From assembly GCA_022579005.1 (NCBI GenBank), contig MU401464.1:57717-121716 (forward strand): DNA of 64,000 nucleotides. Reading direction: 5' to 3'. Of this stretch, positions 48,420 to 61,800 are shown one piece after another. How positions within the stretch are numbered: position 1 is the first letter of the stretch; every line of letters starts with the position of its first letter. The DNA is from Poronia punctata (lineage: Eukaryota; Ascomycota; Sordariomycetes; Xylariales; Xylariaceae). The position numbers and the translations under genes were made by a program. The notes below the pieces were generated by a model. That model was given only the letters and a program-made list of their open reading frames with translations. It had not been told where the DNA came from and did no database searches.

Positions 48420-49322
48420 ATTTTCTCAATTTAAAGTTGAATTTTGGAGGGTGAAGCGTCTTAGTCATGGTCCGATGGTTAGGATGTCCATGTTGTCGAC
48501 GCGATATCCAGCTCTTATAGTAGCTTATCTGTCAAATTTGAGACAAGGACTAGCCATGGTATTCAGGATTCAAGACGCATTTTTCGACAAACAGCAACTT
48601 TTGCATCGCCCCTTACTTATCATTCGGAACGGCACAATAGATCACGGAATCCAAAAGACTTGGCTTAAGACCCGCGCGATCAGATAAGACGACGAGCCCG
48701 GGTGTCTTGGGTCTTCTTCCTCGCGCGCGGGCACACGAGATCTTTCGGTATCGGTTCCTTCTCGTCCCGGGGGTGATACTACTGCCCCACTTGCGCCGCG
48801 CGTTAGGGGTCCTCTGCTTATCGGGGCTTCAGCGGCCGAGCCGGGACTGGCTCCACAGGGTATGGAGGTCCATTGGGTCCACTTACCGCGCGTGTGCGCC
48901 TAACCCCCTAACTCCTGAAGGCTGAGACTCGTGAGTGCTGACTCCTGAGAGACAATCCCCAGAATGACAAAGATCTTACATCTCTCTCTCCAGCGTCCAA
49001 ACCAGTCCACGAAACATGTATGCCTTTAGAGAATGAGACTACAAAATGGATTGGTAAGCTCCGGCAGTGACTGGCGGGCTCCCGCATTCATGAATGGCCT
49101 TCCAAACTTATCCCTCGAGCTGTCGTTTTAAAGTGTATTTAAGTTACGGCAATTGAGATTGGGCACGTCATGCAAGCTTCTACCTACCAGTCTCCCCGTC
49201 ACAGCTGGTCTCCCTTTGCTGTGCAGCTCTTTGCCGTCCTCTTCTCCCCTATCTTCTACCAAAGTCTCAAGAGGATTTCTTCATCTTGGACAAACCCTCA
49301 GAGCGAACAACTTGCCGAAAAC
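48420..49322. other. Intergenic region
   Basis: About 900 bp between the minisatellite and the LigB-like pseudogene. No gene recognised. The pseudogene's frame is open from 49170, but that leader has no family match. Confidence 0.55.
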
Positions 49323-50376
49323 ATGACCACCGCAACCAACAACACATCAGATCGCTTGCCAACCTACTTTCTAGGAATAGGCAGGCCCAACTTCATAGAG
49401 AACACGAATCATCCGGCTTACCTCAAACTCATCGAGACCGGAAAAGAAATCACGACTAAAGTCAAGCCCAAGGCCGTCGTCGTCTTCTCGGCTCACTGGC
49501 AAGAAGGTCCGAGTAGCATCCACGTCAATTCTGTCGAGGACGCCGGTCTGATCTACGACTTTTATGGCTTCCCATCGCACTACTACGAAATCAAGTATCC
49601 GTACAAGGGAAAGTCCAGAAGTGGCCGAGAAAGTCGTTCAGAAGCTCGAGGCTGTTGGTATCAAGTACCAATAAAGTAAACAGAGGCTTGGATCACGGAG
49701 TTTGGGTTGGCTTCTTAGCTGGTAAAGATGCCAGATTGTCCGGCACCTTTGTTCATCCCTTTTTTCTCGCTCACATGTAGTTTTTGAACAGCTTTCGACC
49801 CTATAAAGGAAGAACCCACTCAACCGTCCCGTCGTCCAAGTCTCCTTGTTTCGACAAACGAAGACCAACGGCCTGCACTATCAAATGGGCAAAGCTCTCG
49901 AAAGTCTCCGTGACCAAGGTATTCTCATCATCGGAGCCGGTATGACTGCTCACAACCTCGGAGATTTTTCCAGCCACGAGGCAAAGTTTTAAATGGGGAT
50001 GTGAGAGATATGCCGTAAGTACTTTACCTACCTAACCAGCCGCGGGCACTCTGCTACCCCCTGTCTGTTGTTCAGTCTTGAAGCTCTTATTGAACATTCA
50101 AACTTTTCCGGCTACACCTCCACCTTTGACGACGCCCTAAAAGAGGCGACGTCTGCTGACCCCAAAGAAGACCGTCGAACTACTATGGCTGCTCTGACGA
50201 ACAGACCTGATGCCAGAATGGCGCATCCTTCCTTGGAGCACATCCCGCCCATCTACGCGGTGGCTGGCGCCGCTGGCTCGGATGTCGGGGAGCGTCTGTG
50301 GACTATGCCTGAGGGTAGCCTGAATTGGTCTCAGTATCGGTTCGGCAATGTACCTATAATAGAATTAATTTCTTAA
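49323..50376 (+). pseudogene. Broken LigB-type extradiol ring-cleavage dioxygenase gene
   Basis: It starts MTTATNNTSDRLPTYFL and is recognisable end to end as the DODA/LigB family: VVVFSAHWQ, DFYGFPSHYY, RGLDHGVWVGF, VQVSLF, ESLRDQGILIIGAGM, then AHPSLEH and GAAGSDVGERLW near the C-terminus. It is disrupted at least four times: a one-base shift at about 49610, a TAA at about 49674 followed by extra bases, a further shift near 49815, and a stop after SSHEAKF at about 49989. Even the intact N-terminus has GIGRP where the family has SHGGP, so a metal-binding His was lost. Related enzymes open catechol-type rings. Not functional as it stands. Confidence 0.85.
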
Positions 50377-53224
50377 CATTGCATAGGGCTGGCGAAAAAC
50401 TACCATTAGTAATTAAAGCTAAAAGAAGAGATTGTCAATACAAAGTTAGTTTTTCCGTATAAACTTTTCATCATATATTTGTTCATAAACCCCAAATAGT
50501 TGTGTAAGGGGGGGTACTGTACTTACTCTTACAGCTAGCTGGCTCCGTAGGCAGGCATGTATGTAGAGATGAATATCACGGGGCAATGAATGAATGAGTC
50601 GTCTGGAAGGTTTCCAACTTTTTCCCTTGCGCGGAATGTTCCCCCCCCCGACTAAGTACCTAACTTATCCAACAACTACGACTTGTGTCATGTCCGGCCA
50701 ATCCGAGGCGCTTGGACATCGGGATGTCTGTGAAAGCTCACGTTGCAAGCGCGCGGGGATGTGAAACCACCCGCGCGTACGTTGAGAAAAGCCACACTTT
50801 ATTCCCAGGGAAGCTTTGGGAAGCTTACGAATGTCACAGCTTATATCCAGTTCCTAATTTCGGGGAGTTACCAAGGTCGAACTCCGCCCCGTGGGCCGTG
50901 GAAATAAGAAAAGAAAAAAGAAATGGAAGGAAGGAATTATATATAATTTTCACTATTCAAATATGTAGGTGTCTATTCATCCCTTACCCCATTCATCAAT
51001 CTACCCTCCATACCTAGTATAGCCAGGTCTTCACGCCAGCACTGAGTGTTAGTTTGGGTTTTAACTTCTCCGTCAGTCAATCAGTCACTGTAAAATGCAG
51101 GAAAATCCAGACATAATAACAGAAAAAGTAGTATAATCCAAAACCAGCTTCATTAAACACTACCACCGATGAAATTCTAACTGCTCCCAATACCTACCAC
51201 CAACTTCGTCCAAATGTCCGACTCCTCAGCAAGGACCGAGGGAGCCGTACCTATCTACTTCGAAAACGCAGCAACAAGAACACGGCTGATGACAGCTCGT
51301 ATGCAGGAGGTCCGAAGCACGAAGTCGTCGGAGAGACACGCCGAAGTAGCCATCCATGCGCTCGATTTCTCCGTCCCGCCAAGATAGCTCATCTTCTCGC
51401 CCCATCGTGCTGGCCGTCTCAATGTAGGTACGGCGGTATCGTGTACGGGTACCCAATACCTCATGTTCACCACCTTCATTTTCGTGTTCCAGAACCAAAC
51501 CAGTACCGGTACAGTACGGCGTCCCGACCAAAAAGTCCGTCGGCCTGTCGTTCCTTGGATTAGGCGTTGGGTTTGGACTGGGGAAATAGTCTCCTGGGGT
51601 TCATCGCCGTGGCTTGCATCCCCGTCCCTCTTGTCTTGATAAGATATGGTAAGAGGTGGAGGACACGGCTTGAGGTTAGCAGACTCTAATAGTAGGTAGT
51701 GTTTAGCAATAAGGGAAACGAGTGAGAGGCAGACTCGGAATATTAAGTCATATTTCTCGAATGTTGAAAATAACCCTGTAGCGAGAGGCAAGCTAGCGCC
51801 AAAAGAGAAAGGCTTGTTGCTCCCTTGGATTAGAATCTCGTTAAAAATATGGCCTACTGCGAAGCTCATTACCCCTCTGCTGCTTTATCAGGCAAGAACG
51901 ATATACCTACTTAGGTTACTAATGCATGTTTCACTCGTCGCTTCCACATTAGTTTCAGGGGCTATCTTAGTCCCCTTCCTTATTTGGTGCCTACCCAAAA
52001 CTCAGTGCTCCCCGGTTTCAGACCAAAGCTTGATTTTGCACGGTACGTGGCTGATTATAGTGATGAACTTCTACTATCCAGGGAACAACTGTAGGGCCAG
52101 CGGTTCAGGGTTGGCTATCATGCTTTTCAGTTGCCTTGTTCTGAGATCAGGGCGGTATCTCCAACATATAATAATTGACACTGAATTATATGACGCAGTC
52201 CAGCTCCTGCTCATTGTAACATATCTTTGGCAACTTGATCTAGACCCTTCGCCTTTCCAGATTTCGGTCATCTAGTTCGTATGGGAATTACTATGGCACT
52301 ACTCGAACCAGCTGTCTTATGGATTCGCCAAGAGTCACTTGTCCCCCGAGGATTGGCTCAAAGAATCGATGGTGGAACGGTTCCAAGCATGCCTCATTGA
52401 ATCACGCCGACACATAAGGGAGGGTTTGATATCATCATCGACCCATCGACAAAAGAAGATACGGCAAGGTCGGCCTAGCAATGAGGTGAGGTTAGACCTA
52501 CGTCTTCTATAAGTTAAGAGAGTCCCGAGTTACCCCGACTTAAACGGTTCCTCACGATGCCCATGGCAGGTGCCTGGACCAGTGGGTTCGTTCAAATCCC
52601 CTTCTCCCCATCGCGCAGCCAAGCCATTTCAGATATATTTCTCGCAGCCCTCCAATCTTAGTTTTACAGGAACCTCGTGATGATCTTTCTTTTCGTCTTA
52701 GCTTTGGAAAGTTTTCGCGAGAGGGATGGCAGTTACCGGATCTTGTTTATATCCGTATGCACAAGTGCTGATGCAATTCTCCGCCTCGGAGTTAACATGC
52801 ATTAACACCTGATGGCTTACAGATGGCTAATTGGTTGGATTCCTTGAGCCGCAATGCAGTGGAACGGAGTTAAGCACGAAGATATTGGCATGATCACTTC
52901 AAGTTTCTCACATTCGCATTCTCTCTTATAACGCAGACAATCAATCACATAGCCACTGGCAGTGCGACGTCTTTATCCATACAAATTGCAGATGCTGACA
53001 AATTAGAAGGGATAACCGGTCTCATGATGGCATAGCCTCCTTGGGAACATACAAACCCCATTCTCCAGGCGTCCATGAAGCCAAGCAACTCCATGGATAA
53101 GAACAGCACCGACAGCCGGGTCCCAACAAAGGGCTTCGTTTCCTAACTCTCCATTTGTTTATTCTCAAAGCCCAAAGGATATTTACTCAGTTCCGTCAAC
53201 ACAATTCCAATACCTTCTATCACC
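50377..53224. other. Gene-poor region
   Basis: About 2.8 kb. A 204-codon minus-strand frame (51255-51869) and a 153-codon plus-strand frame (51814-52275) overlap each other or other frames and have no recognisable domains, so I do not call them genes. Nothing else seen; remnants of decayed genes cannot be excluded. Confidence 0.5.
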
Positions 53225-54759
53225 ATGGCGCTGGTTTCAAAGGTCCCTTTCCAGCTCACAGGCCGTTATGCCGAGCTTAACAAGTGGGAAGTTCTCAATG
53301 GACCCGGCGATGCGCGTCCTACGGCTATAAAAGTGGTTGAAGACGAGGGCCTCATCGGCAAGATGGGCGACAAGGTGGCCGTCGTTACAGGCGTGTCTTC
53401 GGGCATGGGTCCGGCTACTGTGCAAGCTTTGGCGGCGACTGGCGCAACTGTGTTTGCAACGGCGCGAAATCTTGAGAAGGCGAGGGAAGCGCTCGGCTCT
53501 GAACTCCTCGATAGCGGAAGGGTCCGGCTGTTGTTTATGGATAATGTGAGTGAGAATCAGTTCTTAATTACTTGTCCCAGGCATCCCACCTATGGACAAA
53601 ACGTCGGGGAAAATAAGGGGGGAGGGGTTGTAGATGTGGTTGCCACACTCACTTAGTCCCTTACTTGCTCGACTACTCATTCACACGTTGGCATGTTTAC
53701 TTACATACGTGCCCACTCACCCCTGAAACACTCACTCTTACTCTCATTCTCACACTCATTCTATTCCCCTTTGATCAAGTGGCCCCAAATTGAAGCGTCA
53801 AATTGGCATGTACTTGAACTAAACAGCATGAACTATAGACCGACCTATCAAGCGTCCGCACCTGTGCAGCAGAGATCCGCCAACTTAGCAACGGAAAACT
53901 GAATATCATAATCAACAATGCGGGTGTTATGAACACTCCCGAGCAGCGCACAAAAGATGGCTACGAGCTCCAGTTTGGCACAAATCATCTGGCACACTTT
54001 CTACTGTTCTACCTCTTGAAGGACATGTTACTCGCCTCTTCGACACCCGACTTCCACTCGCGAGTGGTGAATGTGTCATCCACGGCACATCGCTATAGTC
54101 CGGAACAGTTTGATAATATCAATTTCGAAGGGAACTATAATGGGTGGCTTGCTTGTAAGTTAAAGAGAAAAAGACTCCTATCATACAACATGGCGGGAGT
54201 TCCCCCTTTATTAGGTAAGAAATAACTAACAGATGGCATAAGATGGACAGTCTAAGACCGCAAACGTCCACATGGCGAACCAGATAGAGAGGTTATACGG
54301 CCAGCAAGGCCTCCACGGATATAGTACGAGTCCAGGGAGCTTCGTCAGTCCCAACTTGCAGAAGACCTGCATGGACAGTGTTCAGGAGGGCTTGAAGGAC
54401 GAACGAAGTAAGTGCTCCGAGATCACCAATGTTCCATTCCCCCCCTTTGCATTTCCACTTCCTCCTGGCATTGATTACCCCTTTTGGTGTCTTTAAGGAA
54501 GGTCATTACTAATCCCGGCGGTCTAAAAGTGGCCAAGTACTTCGGGAGCACGGAACAAGGCGCCTCAACAAGCGTCTACGGAGCCATATCCAGAGAGCTT
54601 GAGGGCCGCGGCGGGCTCTATCTCGAGGGAACTTCAGTGGCTGGCCCGGCACCTGCCGATGCGGACTTGATTGAGTATGGGCATGCTTCGTGGGCCTTTG
54701 ACCAAAAGAGTGAGGAGCAGCTGTGGGAGCTGAGTAAGAAGATGGTCGGAGTGGATTAA
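53225..54759 (+). CDS. Short-chain dehydrogenase, retinol-dehydrogenase/WWOX-like
   Basis: Four exons: 53225-53545, 53839-54154, 54243-about 54411 and 54498-54759, giving about 355 aa. It contains VAVVTGVSSGMG (cofactor loop, residues 51-62), INNAGVM, VNVSSTAH (catalytic Ser region) and YGQSK (Tyr213 and Lys217, created across intron 2). It ends in a GASTSVYGAIS...GRGGLYLEG segment typical of the family. The active site is intact. One problem: at the third intron the consensus donor GTAAGT (54408) puts exon 4 out of frame, while a weak donor GTGCTC (54412) keeps it. So either a non-consensus donor is used or a one-base lesion has begun to break the gene. Intron 1 is long for this genome (293 nt). 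Substrate unknown; membership of the PKS cluster 9 kb away is doubtful. Confidence 0.78.
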
Positions 54760-57700
54760 TCCTGGGGCTTTTCATGTACTCTGCCTCCCTCACACACGGG
54801 CCGATCCTATTCCATTCCAACCGTGGCATTTTCAAGCCTTTAGATAATGAAAGAAACAAAGCAGTGTGTCTATAGCTACCCTAAGCGTGTCTCTACGGAG
54901 CTGTCAGGTTCCCACAGTATGCAGTATGCAGATAGGAGACGGCAGAAAGGTGTCATAATAGATGAACCCCTGAGGCGTACCTAAGTGTTAACAGTCCCAG
55001 GCGGAATTATTCCCCGGTCTTACATCGAGTCCCCCCCTGAACCGCTCCGATGGTTCCAAAAACGGATATTATAAACACGCCGGCCGGCAATACAATACGA
55101 TTTTAGAAATACTACTGACGTGGGACCGGAGGGAGGGTCTGATTATAGGTCTAGACACTTTGAAATGATACAACAACGCCTACCAACCTATCCTTTACAA
55201 TGGAGGTTGATAGTAATACCTCCCTCCTATCAATACACCAGTGGTCCAGAGCTGGATAAAAGAGTGATATGTGACGATACGATGCAGAACCGAGTTCAGA
55301 CATGACAGGTAACTGATCCAGGTGACCTATCTCCGATAGAGAATATCCACCGTCGGATACACTACCTAGTTCCTGCATCTTTCTTCTTTTTCCTCAGCGA
55401 TCAGGGACTGAGTGAGTGAGTGATTATTTTACATGAATGAACATGAACCAAGAAGGCCGTGGAGAATGGGTAGGTAACAATGCATACCGGGTGGGTGCTA
55501 TATGATGTTATTTCCATCATCATCATCATCATCACCATCTTCGTCGTCACAAACAGGCGAATTTAGTCCGTAGTTTCTGTTTCTGTTTAGTATCCAGTGT
55601 AACTAAGTAAATGATATGGTCTAGATGGTCGAAAATTTCGAACACGCTGTACCTGCCCTAATTGTAATCCTTTTGACGAAAAAATAATCTCCACTTTCCA
55701 CAAGAGGCAATATCCATTTTGGTCAGTCCGAGTGAGTTGAGTTGAGTTTGCACCGGACAAATGTTTTAGGGTTTTTGGTTTTCAATATGTAAGCATTGTC
55801 ATCTTTACGAAACGAAAAGACGGGACAGGACAGGAAACGCCCTTTTTTTTTAAGGGGAGAGAGAGTATGGGGAGTGTTTGGAGTTTGTTCTAGACACATA
55901 GAGAGTGACATCTTATCTTGTTCATGCATTGCATATTGCATACTTTTCTTCCTCTACACGTAACTTTACGCGTACTTTGTACCTTGATCGAACTACCTAT
56001 CTACGCGTAGGTAATATCAATCGTTGCTTACGCGTACACGGTGAGGTTGCCCCAGATAGATACATACCCGAGATGGTTGCCTGCCTAGGTATTATCACGT
56101 ACTTACCTAACCTACGAAATGATGACGACTTCCCGCTTCGGCCTCCGGAGGATTGATTGATTGATTGATTGATTTCTGGGGTTCGGCAAGAATGATCGTT
56201 TTTACCTGCCGCAGTCTGCTACCATCCATACCTTTTCCCCCAGAATTTAATTCATCACAACTACTAAAATCCCCGTAGACGTGACATGTGGCCGGGACAG
56301 GGCAGCTTTAAATATATTGAAACCTTAAAATTCCACGTGACGTTGACTTTACACCTATTTAGATAGGTACCTGTAATTCTGTTTTGAGCTCGACACCGTT
56401 TGGAAGGAAGGAAGGAAGGAAGGGTAAATGGAAGGTTGCCCAAATTGGTAGTGACCGATTAAATTGGCCGGTATCGGAAGGTCTCCCCGGACTTTTATTA
56501 TTACGATTGTCTGGTACCTCCCGGCCAGTGTGGCAGCGACCTCGTACGAGACTTGGGGCAAGATAGGGTGGGAAAGAGCGACTCAATTGTAGCCTGCCTA
56601 CAAACGAGTATGATTGTTATTGTGGCTGGGTATCGTTTCCTTGGTATCGACTTGAGTTCAAGGGAGAAAAAAACGTTTCTTGAATGAAACTTGGTGGATA
56701 GGGGAATTGGCCGGTTTGCACTCCCCCTTTCGGAGCAATCTATCAGTTGTACCTTTTTTCAACCAGATCAGGGGTTTGATTTCGAAACGTCTGTTCACAA
56801 TTGGTTCGTGATCTCTGTGTTGAGTATACGGCTAATCCGTATAGGGCTAGTGTAATCTCTTCTGATAAAAGAGCATGGGTGCGTCCGGGGTATATGGCCC
56901 CAGGATGATCATAGCGCTGGTCTCAACAGATGAGAGGAGCCGTGGTAGCGGTGACTGACAGCTCACCCCACCTTTCACCTTTGCGCCATCTTTTCTTAAT
57001 ACATTTTGTACGAGAACACAACAGAGATTGAATTTCCGAACGGCAATAGAGGGGTTAAATTGAACATCGACCGTAATTATATTCTACACATATGTGTTCG
57101 ACTGCCGAATTTGCGCTCAGGACGACGATGCCAGTACAACCAGATAAACAATAATACCTGGTTGTCGCTCTGTTCAAGTCGGACGTCCTATCCCAGGGCA
57201 GCTTACTATACTCGTACTAGTCTAGGACACACAGATAAGAAAAGAAAAGCAGGAGGGAAAAGACACAGCACAAGCAGTATACACCGCTTTGCGACTACTT
57301 CTACGCAGTATGAAGCTTGGTGAAACTTAGTAATTACCAGTTACTTTTTTCGCGCCGAAATATTAGGAAAGTGATGTACATGATGCGTATTCGGGATAAG
57401 TAAGGTATTCTGTACCTGTTCTCCTGCGTCTGGGCATCCAAATCAAAACAGTACTCGGTACAAACGGATCTGTTCCGGTAAGCTTTTAAGCTAAACTGCA
57501 TAGTAGATAGCCCGAGTGCATGTACATGACAACAAAATGGGTGGTACTCACGGACTCGCAAAACAGCTACCAAGGAGAAGGAGCAGGTCACTATCCCGCT
57601 GAAATAAAATCACATCCCTCTTCTCTTGTACCAGATCGCCCGCCATCTACTTTCCATACTCCCTCCATCTAGCTACTCCAAGCTTCAACTCGCCAGTCCT

Positions 57701-58110
57701 CCTCCAATTGTGTAAAAATAGAGTGTAAGTGCTATCCCGCTGGTATTGCTACCTCCTTCCTATTATTACCCCTCAGACCTGCATCAACATAATACCAAGA
57801 TGTCTGTGCTGTTCAGCTTCCCCCAGTAGATCTACCTACCTAGTTCCCGGACTTCCCACTCGGCTGTCACACAACCATCTACTGTGCAGCCAGACGTCTG
57901 CACGTTTATCCCTTACTTCCCCGTCTCTACTTATGCGAGCTGGATGTCCCTCGTCGCTTAACCTTACAACTTCCGCCAACTTTGAGTCTAATACATAACT
58001 GACAGCAATCATCGACAGTATATCTATTCAACCTAATTCGACAAGCTGCCCTCTCCCTTCTTTTAAACCTTGTCTCTTGTTATCCTACGAATCGGATAGA
58101 TATCCTAGAA
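54760..58110. other. Intergenic region
   Basis: About 3.3 kb without a recognisable gene. It contains an ATC/CAT trinucleotide run near 55515-55535, GATT repeats near 56152-56172, GGAA repeats near 56402-56422 and TAGGTA words. Small open frames lack domain motifs. Confidence 0.55.
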
Positions 58111-58804
58111 ATGGCCGGCCCACGTGTTACTGCTCCCGTCGCAAAGCTCGCTCGCTCCATCACCACCACGGCTCAGCCCTCGACCCTCCTTACAAGCTCA
58201 ACCACTGCGGCACCTCTATCAAGGAAGTATGCCGACCTTCTGAAGGAACGGAATATGGACGGTGATGTAAGAGGCCCATTCATTAGCCATGTCGCATCCC
58301 GAGTCCAAGACACTAATGATATTCCTTGCTTTTTAGCATTCCCGTCATTTATATACTCGTTCGGCGAACCTACCCCATCCTCGGCAACGCAAGCTTCGTT
58401 TGATGCAGACCTTTTCGTCGAGTGCAGCCGCTTCCAATATTACTGCTAAGACCATCGACAACTTTGTCTTCCCTGGTTCGGCAGCTCTACAGGGGGCTTC
58501 GGAAGACCCTTTCACAAATCTCCGCGTCCCTCTGCTGCCCGACAACGTCGCGTTCCAGCACACTCCCGAGACACGTGATGCTCCTGTCACGGCCCCAGAA
58601 ATCAGCATCGTCGCTGCCAATCTGAATACCTCATCGCCTATTGCACTCACCGAAATTGAAGGCATGGGTGTGGACGGGGTAGAGTTACAATTTGTCCACG
58701 AAGCCGAGTCGGAACAAGAACCCAACATGTTGACAGGTCTATGGAGAGGCCTTGTCGACGACGTCTTCGGTCAACAGAGTAGTAAAGGCAAACTTGCTAT
58801 CTGA
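58111..58804 (+). CDS. Hypothetical protein, probably mitochondrial
   Basis: Two exons, 58111-58266 and 58337-58804, joined in phase 0 by GTAAGA/TTTTAG to give 207 aa. I do not recognise the family. The N-terminus (MAGPRVTAPVAKLARSITTT) is basic, hydroxylated and free of acidic residues, as in mitochondrial presequences. The middle is polar, with FVFPGSAALQG and PFTNLRVPLLPDNVAF. The C-terminal half is acidic (VELQFVHEAESEQEPN) and ends near LWRGLVDDVFG. There are no membrane segments after the leader. The clean intron, the switch of frame it bridges and the sensible composition argue for a real gene. Function unknown. Confidence 0.65.
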
Positions 58805-61800
58805 CAAGCCCTCTAATACAACCCTCCACTACACGCCTACTTTTCCAGCCGGCCGGGACACGCGAGTTCCAATTTTCCCATGTCATGTTTTATGTACATG
58901 TTCTCCCGGTGGCAGGAAGTAAATGTTTTCACGATTTTGCATTGATTTACTATATGATTTTAATTCGGCGTTGGTTCTCGGAAGGAAGGTGACGAGCCGT
59001 TCACTACCCATAACGCGGATTGGTCTTGGATAGACACAGTGCATAGTCTGCCTGTTTGTCACACGTGTCGAATGTTATTTGGATAAGAGGATGGGAAAAA
59101 CTTGAACTACCATTTGATTCATTTCAATTCAATTGAACAGTCATTTGCCCCGGGTGATTACTACCATCACTCTCTACACACTTTCTCAGCTGCACAATGT
59201 CTGGTGAAACCAACGATGCGTAAAGCCTTCATTTCCTTGAACCCCTAGTTCTTACCGCTGTCTAGGTTTGACGCTAGGTTATCTAGGAAAGAGAAGGAAA
59301 TGATACTGGCCGTTGTCTTGGATGTTATTTTGACCAACTGAAGCTTCTATTGCTAATCATCAAGAACACAGGTAAGCCTGTGATCCAGGCCTTTGCGATG
59401 ACGAACCTATGTCATAGCTACTGGACCAAAGGATGGAGAAGCTTCAGAATCTAGGAGATCTACGGGCTCCCCGGAGCATTGCCTTGTTTTGGGACATGGT
59501 GCTACTCTCCCCCGCACTTTCCGTCACAGTACCCCAAGGTCGAGACTGGCCCACTCGTTACGCTTTTGCCCCAGCCACGTGGGACAGAACCGGACATGAT
59601 TCTAACATGGTCAGTTCTCGGTGTAAAAAGCGTCTGAAGCATTCTAGGTATTCATTGAAATGATAATAATTCGTGACAATGGCCGGCCCAGGAGTAATAA
59701 GTCCCGGGTAGTGCATCGTGCATCAAATGGAAGCCCAGAAAACCCTGGAACAACAGAGCTCAGTTCGCTAGACCGGGGAAGGAACAAACTGATGACTTGC
59801 AGGCGCTTGTCGGGCAAGCGGACGTACATGATGCCCACAATTCATGATGCCAAGAGAAACACCCGATGTTGCGGATTCGGATCTAAAGTTAGCCAAGTGC
59901 TAGACTAGATAGCACTGCCGTTTCTTAACTATTATCTTACTCACATGAACAGTTTATGACTCGTATAGTACCTATAGTAGCTTAGTCTAGTTATGCTTAT
60001 TACCTAATTAGCAGGTCACACGTTGGTTGTAGTATTTTCTAGAGAATGCGATTGTTGATAAAGACTTGCTTTTGTAGAAGTGGAGGGATGGGAGGGAGGG
60101 AGTGAAAGAGCCGAGGAAGATACCTAGATGATCACGTGAGCCAAGGTCTATGTACAATACAATACAACTAAACGGACCAAGGGACACACTTTTTAATACT
60201 GGGTTAGAATGCATGTGATGAAGAGAATACATGTTTTTAGAGGGGTTGCGCGAAAATAATTTCGATTTCAAGGTATGGTTTGTTTCCTGCAGGGGAGGGG
60301 AGAGAAAGAAGAATCGAAGAATCAGGGGTTGATTTAATAATAGATAGACTTTGTAATATGTATTTATTTTTTCTCTCGAATCCGGGGTAATGGGGTAAGG
60401 TATGTAGGTAGGGTAGGGTATCTATCTCTCTTGGTTTGGTTTTTTTCTTGGTTTCTGGAATTATGTTGTTTTTGTCTTGTCTCGGGGAAATGGCGGGTTG
60501 AGGGGTTCCGTTCCTCCGGTCCGAAATGCGGCCAAGACAATGTGTGGTTGGTAGGTACATAGGTTAGGTTACAGGTTACAGGTTACAGGTGGTAGGAACT
60601 TTTATTGCGCGGTTTAATGATTAATTGAGGTTTGGTTCCAAAACGTAGGTATTTAATTGTGAGTTGTTGTTGTTATAAGGGTTTTAAGAGTTAGGTTTCA
60701 GGTTTTACAAAATGGGGCGAGGGTGAGAAGGAGAGGAGAGGAGAGCAAAAAATAGAAAAAGAAAAAAAGGGGGGGAGGTAATAGTGTTAAGAGGTAGATC
60801 TGCTTTTGCCAAATCAGAGGTTGGTTTTATTATACTGTTTAGAATTAATAGGTAGGTAGTTTCCCTTCCTGCGTTAAAGCAACATTTGTGTTCGCGGTTA
60901 CGTTATGTTTTATATAAAAGGTATGCTTGGTCGTGATTTTTACTATCAGCCGTCCTTGTTATCTACGTAGAGTTGAAGAGTGAGTGATTAACTTAATCGA
61001 CCTCTGAAACATGAAAGTTGAAGTTGGGGTTAGGACTGATGATGAGCATATAATGGCTTATCTTCTAGATAACCCCCTTCCGGGCTTTTCTGGTTATGTT
61101 ATTACTTTGGTGTCGATCAAACCTAGGTAACCATTGCTACAAAATTCAAGACTTGAAAGTATATATCTTGGGTTTATCTATGTCAATATATAGGTAGCGG
61201 GTAAGTATTAAAAAGAAGGATTGTTTGTGTTCGTTCTCCTAAACATAATGGAAGGTCCTGCTTGTTAAAATCACATGCGCCGAGACATACCAAGGATGGA
61301 TGTTTGTTGTCCCTTCCTTTGCTCCGGCCGTCCACTAAGCTAAGACGGGACAGGGTAGTCCGTGAGTTGACACGGCTCGGGCCACGGGGACCGGGTGGGG
61401 TTGATAGTATACCTATTAGGTATAGCTCGAGAAATCAAGTTGCTGTATGCGGCGTGTATCTAGGTTAGTATGTGATGATGGAGTGGCGTTGGCAATGCTT
61501 GGTATACAATAAGTTGGGTGTCTTATCTATGTCACCTTGTTAACTACCTACATTGGCAGAATGAGTTGATGTAGGAGAAATGTAATTTGAGCATGCCAAA
61601 CGTTGTAAGAACATGAATCTAGTGTAGGGAAGGAAGGGAGGGAGGGAGGAGTTGGTTGGATGACTGATGAAGGAGAACAAGATAGGTATGGTGGACGATA
61701 AACAATCAACTCAACTTTTGTCTTTCTTTAAGCGCATAAAGGATTATCTCTCGGATAGGCGCGTTGATCTAGGAATATAGCTTTGCCAACTCCGACACTT

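Noticed and set aside
51255..52275. Minus-strand 204-codon and plus-strand 153-codon open frames
   Set aside because: They overlap other frames, show no recognisable domain or splice pattern and have unremarkable composition. They could be remnants, but I cannot support either as a gene.
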